A DNA stretch of 6,815 nucleotides from an uncultured Prevotellaceae bacterium (GTDB lineage Bacteria; Bacteroidota; Bacteroidia; Bacteroidales; Bacteroidaceae): assembly GCA_902775075.1 (NCBI GenBank), contig CACYKX010000169.1:1-6815 (forward strand). Reading direction: 5' to 3'. Positions 6,654 to 6,815 of this stretch are shown here, one piece after another. How positions within the stretch are numbered: position 1 is the first letter of the stretch; every line of letters begins with the position of its first letter. The translations under genes were made by a program, and so were the position numbers. The notes beneath the pieces are model-generated. The model worked only from the letters and a program-made list of their open reading frames with translations. It did not search any database and was not told where the DNA came from.

Positions 6654-6705
6654 AGAAAACAGAGACGTGCGCCAGCCTTTGGGGCTGACATGCACTTTTT
6701 CTTTC
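6654..6705 (+). ncRNA. Candidate short non-coding RNA made from the first repeat copy
   Basis: Begins at the start predicted from the promoter at 6617-6648 and ends in the T-tract after the first hairpin. It would be about 50 nucleotides: a short A-rich single-stranded 5' part, then a hairpin, then a U-rich tail. No family match is recognised; the call rests only on the order promoter, hairpin, T-tract. A longer readthrough transcript across several copies is equally possible. Confidence 0.35.
6667..6705 (+). terminator. Terminator-like hairpin with T-tract in repeat copy 1
   Basis: CAGCC (6673-6677) pairs with GGCTG (6683-6687) around a 5-base loop; outer arms GTGC (6667-6670) and GCAC (6692-6695) pair with a small internal loop between. 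TTTTTCTTTC follows at once. In copy 2 the two changes fall in the loop and internal loop, so the stem is kept. Confidence 0.5.
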
Positions 6706-6746
6706 GTGCGAGGATGCTTTGCACGTTGCACTCAGAAAACAGAGAC

Positions 6747-6785
6747 GTGCGCCAGCCTTTAGGGCTGATATGCACTTTTTCTTTC
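6747..6785 (+). terminator. Terminator-like hairpin with T-tract in repeat copy 2
   Basis: Same structure as in copy 1, shifted by 80 bases: CAGCC at 6753-6757 with GGCTG at 6763-6767, outer arms GTGC 6747-6750 and GCAC 6772-6775, followed by the same T-rich run. Confidence 0.45.
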
Positions 6786-6815
6786 GTGCGAGGATGCTTT
6801 GCACGTTGCACTCAG

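Larger units (their letters stand above)
6648..6815. repeat. 80-base tandem repeat, two full copies and a truncated third
   Basis: Copies start at 6648, 6728 and 6808, each with GCACTCAG; the third is cut by the window end. Copies 1 and 2 differ at only two bases: G/A in TTTGG versus TTTAG (6682 versus 6762), and C/T in GACATG versus GATATG (6689 versus 6769). Each unit contains a hairpin with a T-tract, then a second short hairpin (CGTGC and GCACG, 6705-6709 with 6721-6725 in copy 1). The period is not a multiple of three, so any frame through it changes between copies; the array is not protein-coding. It lacks the unique spacers of a CRISPR array. Function unknown. Confidence 0.93.

Noticed and set aside
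6710..6721. A TAnnTTTG promoter element inside each repeat unit
   Set aside because: The local sequence GATGCTTTG lacks the TA at the required distance, and no TTTG lies at a proper -33 spacing.
6596..6811. Minus-strand 71-residue open frame across the repeat array
   Set aside because: It is made of the 80-base repeat. Since 80 is not a multiple of three, the copies are read in different frames, and no family is recognisable.
6648..6815. CRISPR array or integron attC cassette array
   Set aside because: The whole 80-base unit repeats with no unique spacers, and the GTTRRRY/RYYYAAC core sites of attC are not present (GTTGCAC does not fit).

Overview
The window looks like chromosomal DNA from a gut or rumen Bacteroidota, most likely Prevotellaceae. 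Three things suggest this: a hybrid two-component regulator of the polysaccharide-utilisation type, promoters of the Bacteroidota form (TTTG then TAnnTTTG), and weak or absent Shine-Dalgarno sequences. The genus is an inference from gene style, not from a marker gene.

Layout. Positions 1-1584 (+) hold the C-terminal 527 residues of a hybrid two-component system (HTCS) regulator whose N-terminus lies outside the window. A 137-base gap with a good promoter follows. Then come three co-directional glycoside hydrolase genes: a complete secreted GH43 (1722-3353), a gutted GH35/DUF5597 beta-galactosidase-like gene surviving as two fragments (3361-3630 and about 3629-3712), and a complete secreted GH115 alpha-glucuronidase-like enzyme (3702-6218). 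A perfect hairpin (6225-6248) separates this operon from a convergent small TfoX-N-domain gene (6249-6563, minus). Positions 6564-6647 form a divergent promoter region. From about 6648 to the window end there is an 80-base tandem repeat: two full copies and the start of a third.

How the genes fit together. GH43 (beta-xylosidase/arabinofuranosidase type), GH115 (removes glucuronic or 4-O-methyl-glucuronic acid from xylan) and GH35 (galactosidase type) behind an HTCS form the end of a hemicellulose locus, probably for glucuronoarabinoxylan. The HTCS would sense a xylo-oligosaccharide in the periplasm and activate the promoter at 1655-1687. No SusC/SusD pair is visible here.

Most unusual points. 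(1) The HTCS goes from its histidine dimerisation helices almost straight into the receiver domain. The whole ATP-binding kinase domain is missing, in frame, and the acidic residue after the phospho-acceptor histidine is lysine. (2) GH35 has lost most of its length in at least two steps, yet its last codons still overlap the GH115 start. (3) The 80-base repeat carries a terminator-like hairpin plus T-tract in every copy and sits just downstream of a near-ideal promoter, so the first copy could be a small RNA gene. Points 1 and 2 could be real erosion of the locus or an assembly collapse; the sequence alone cannot decide.
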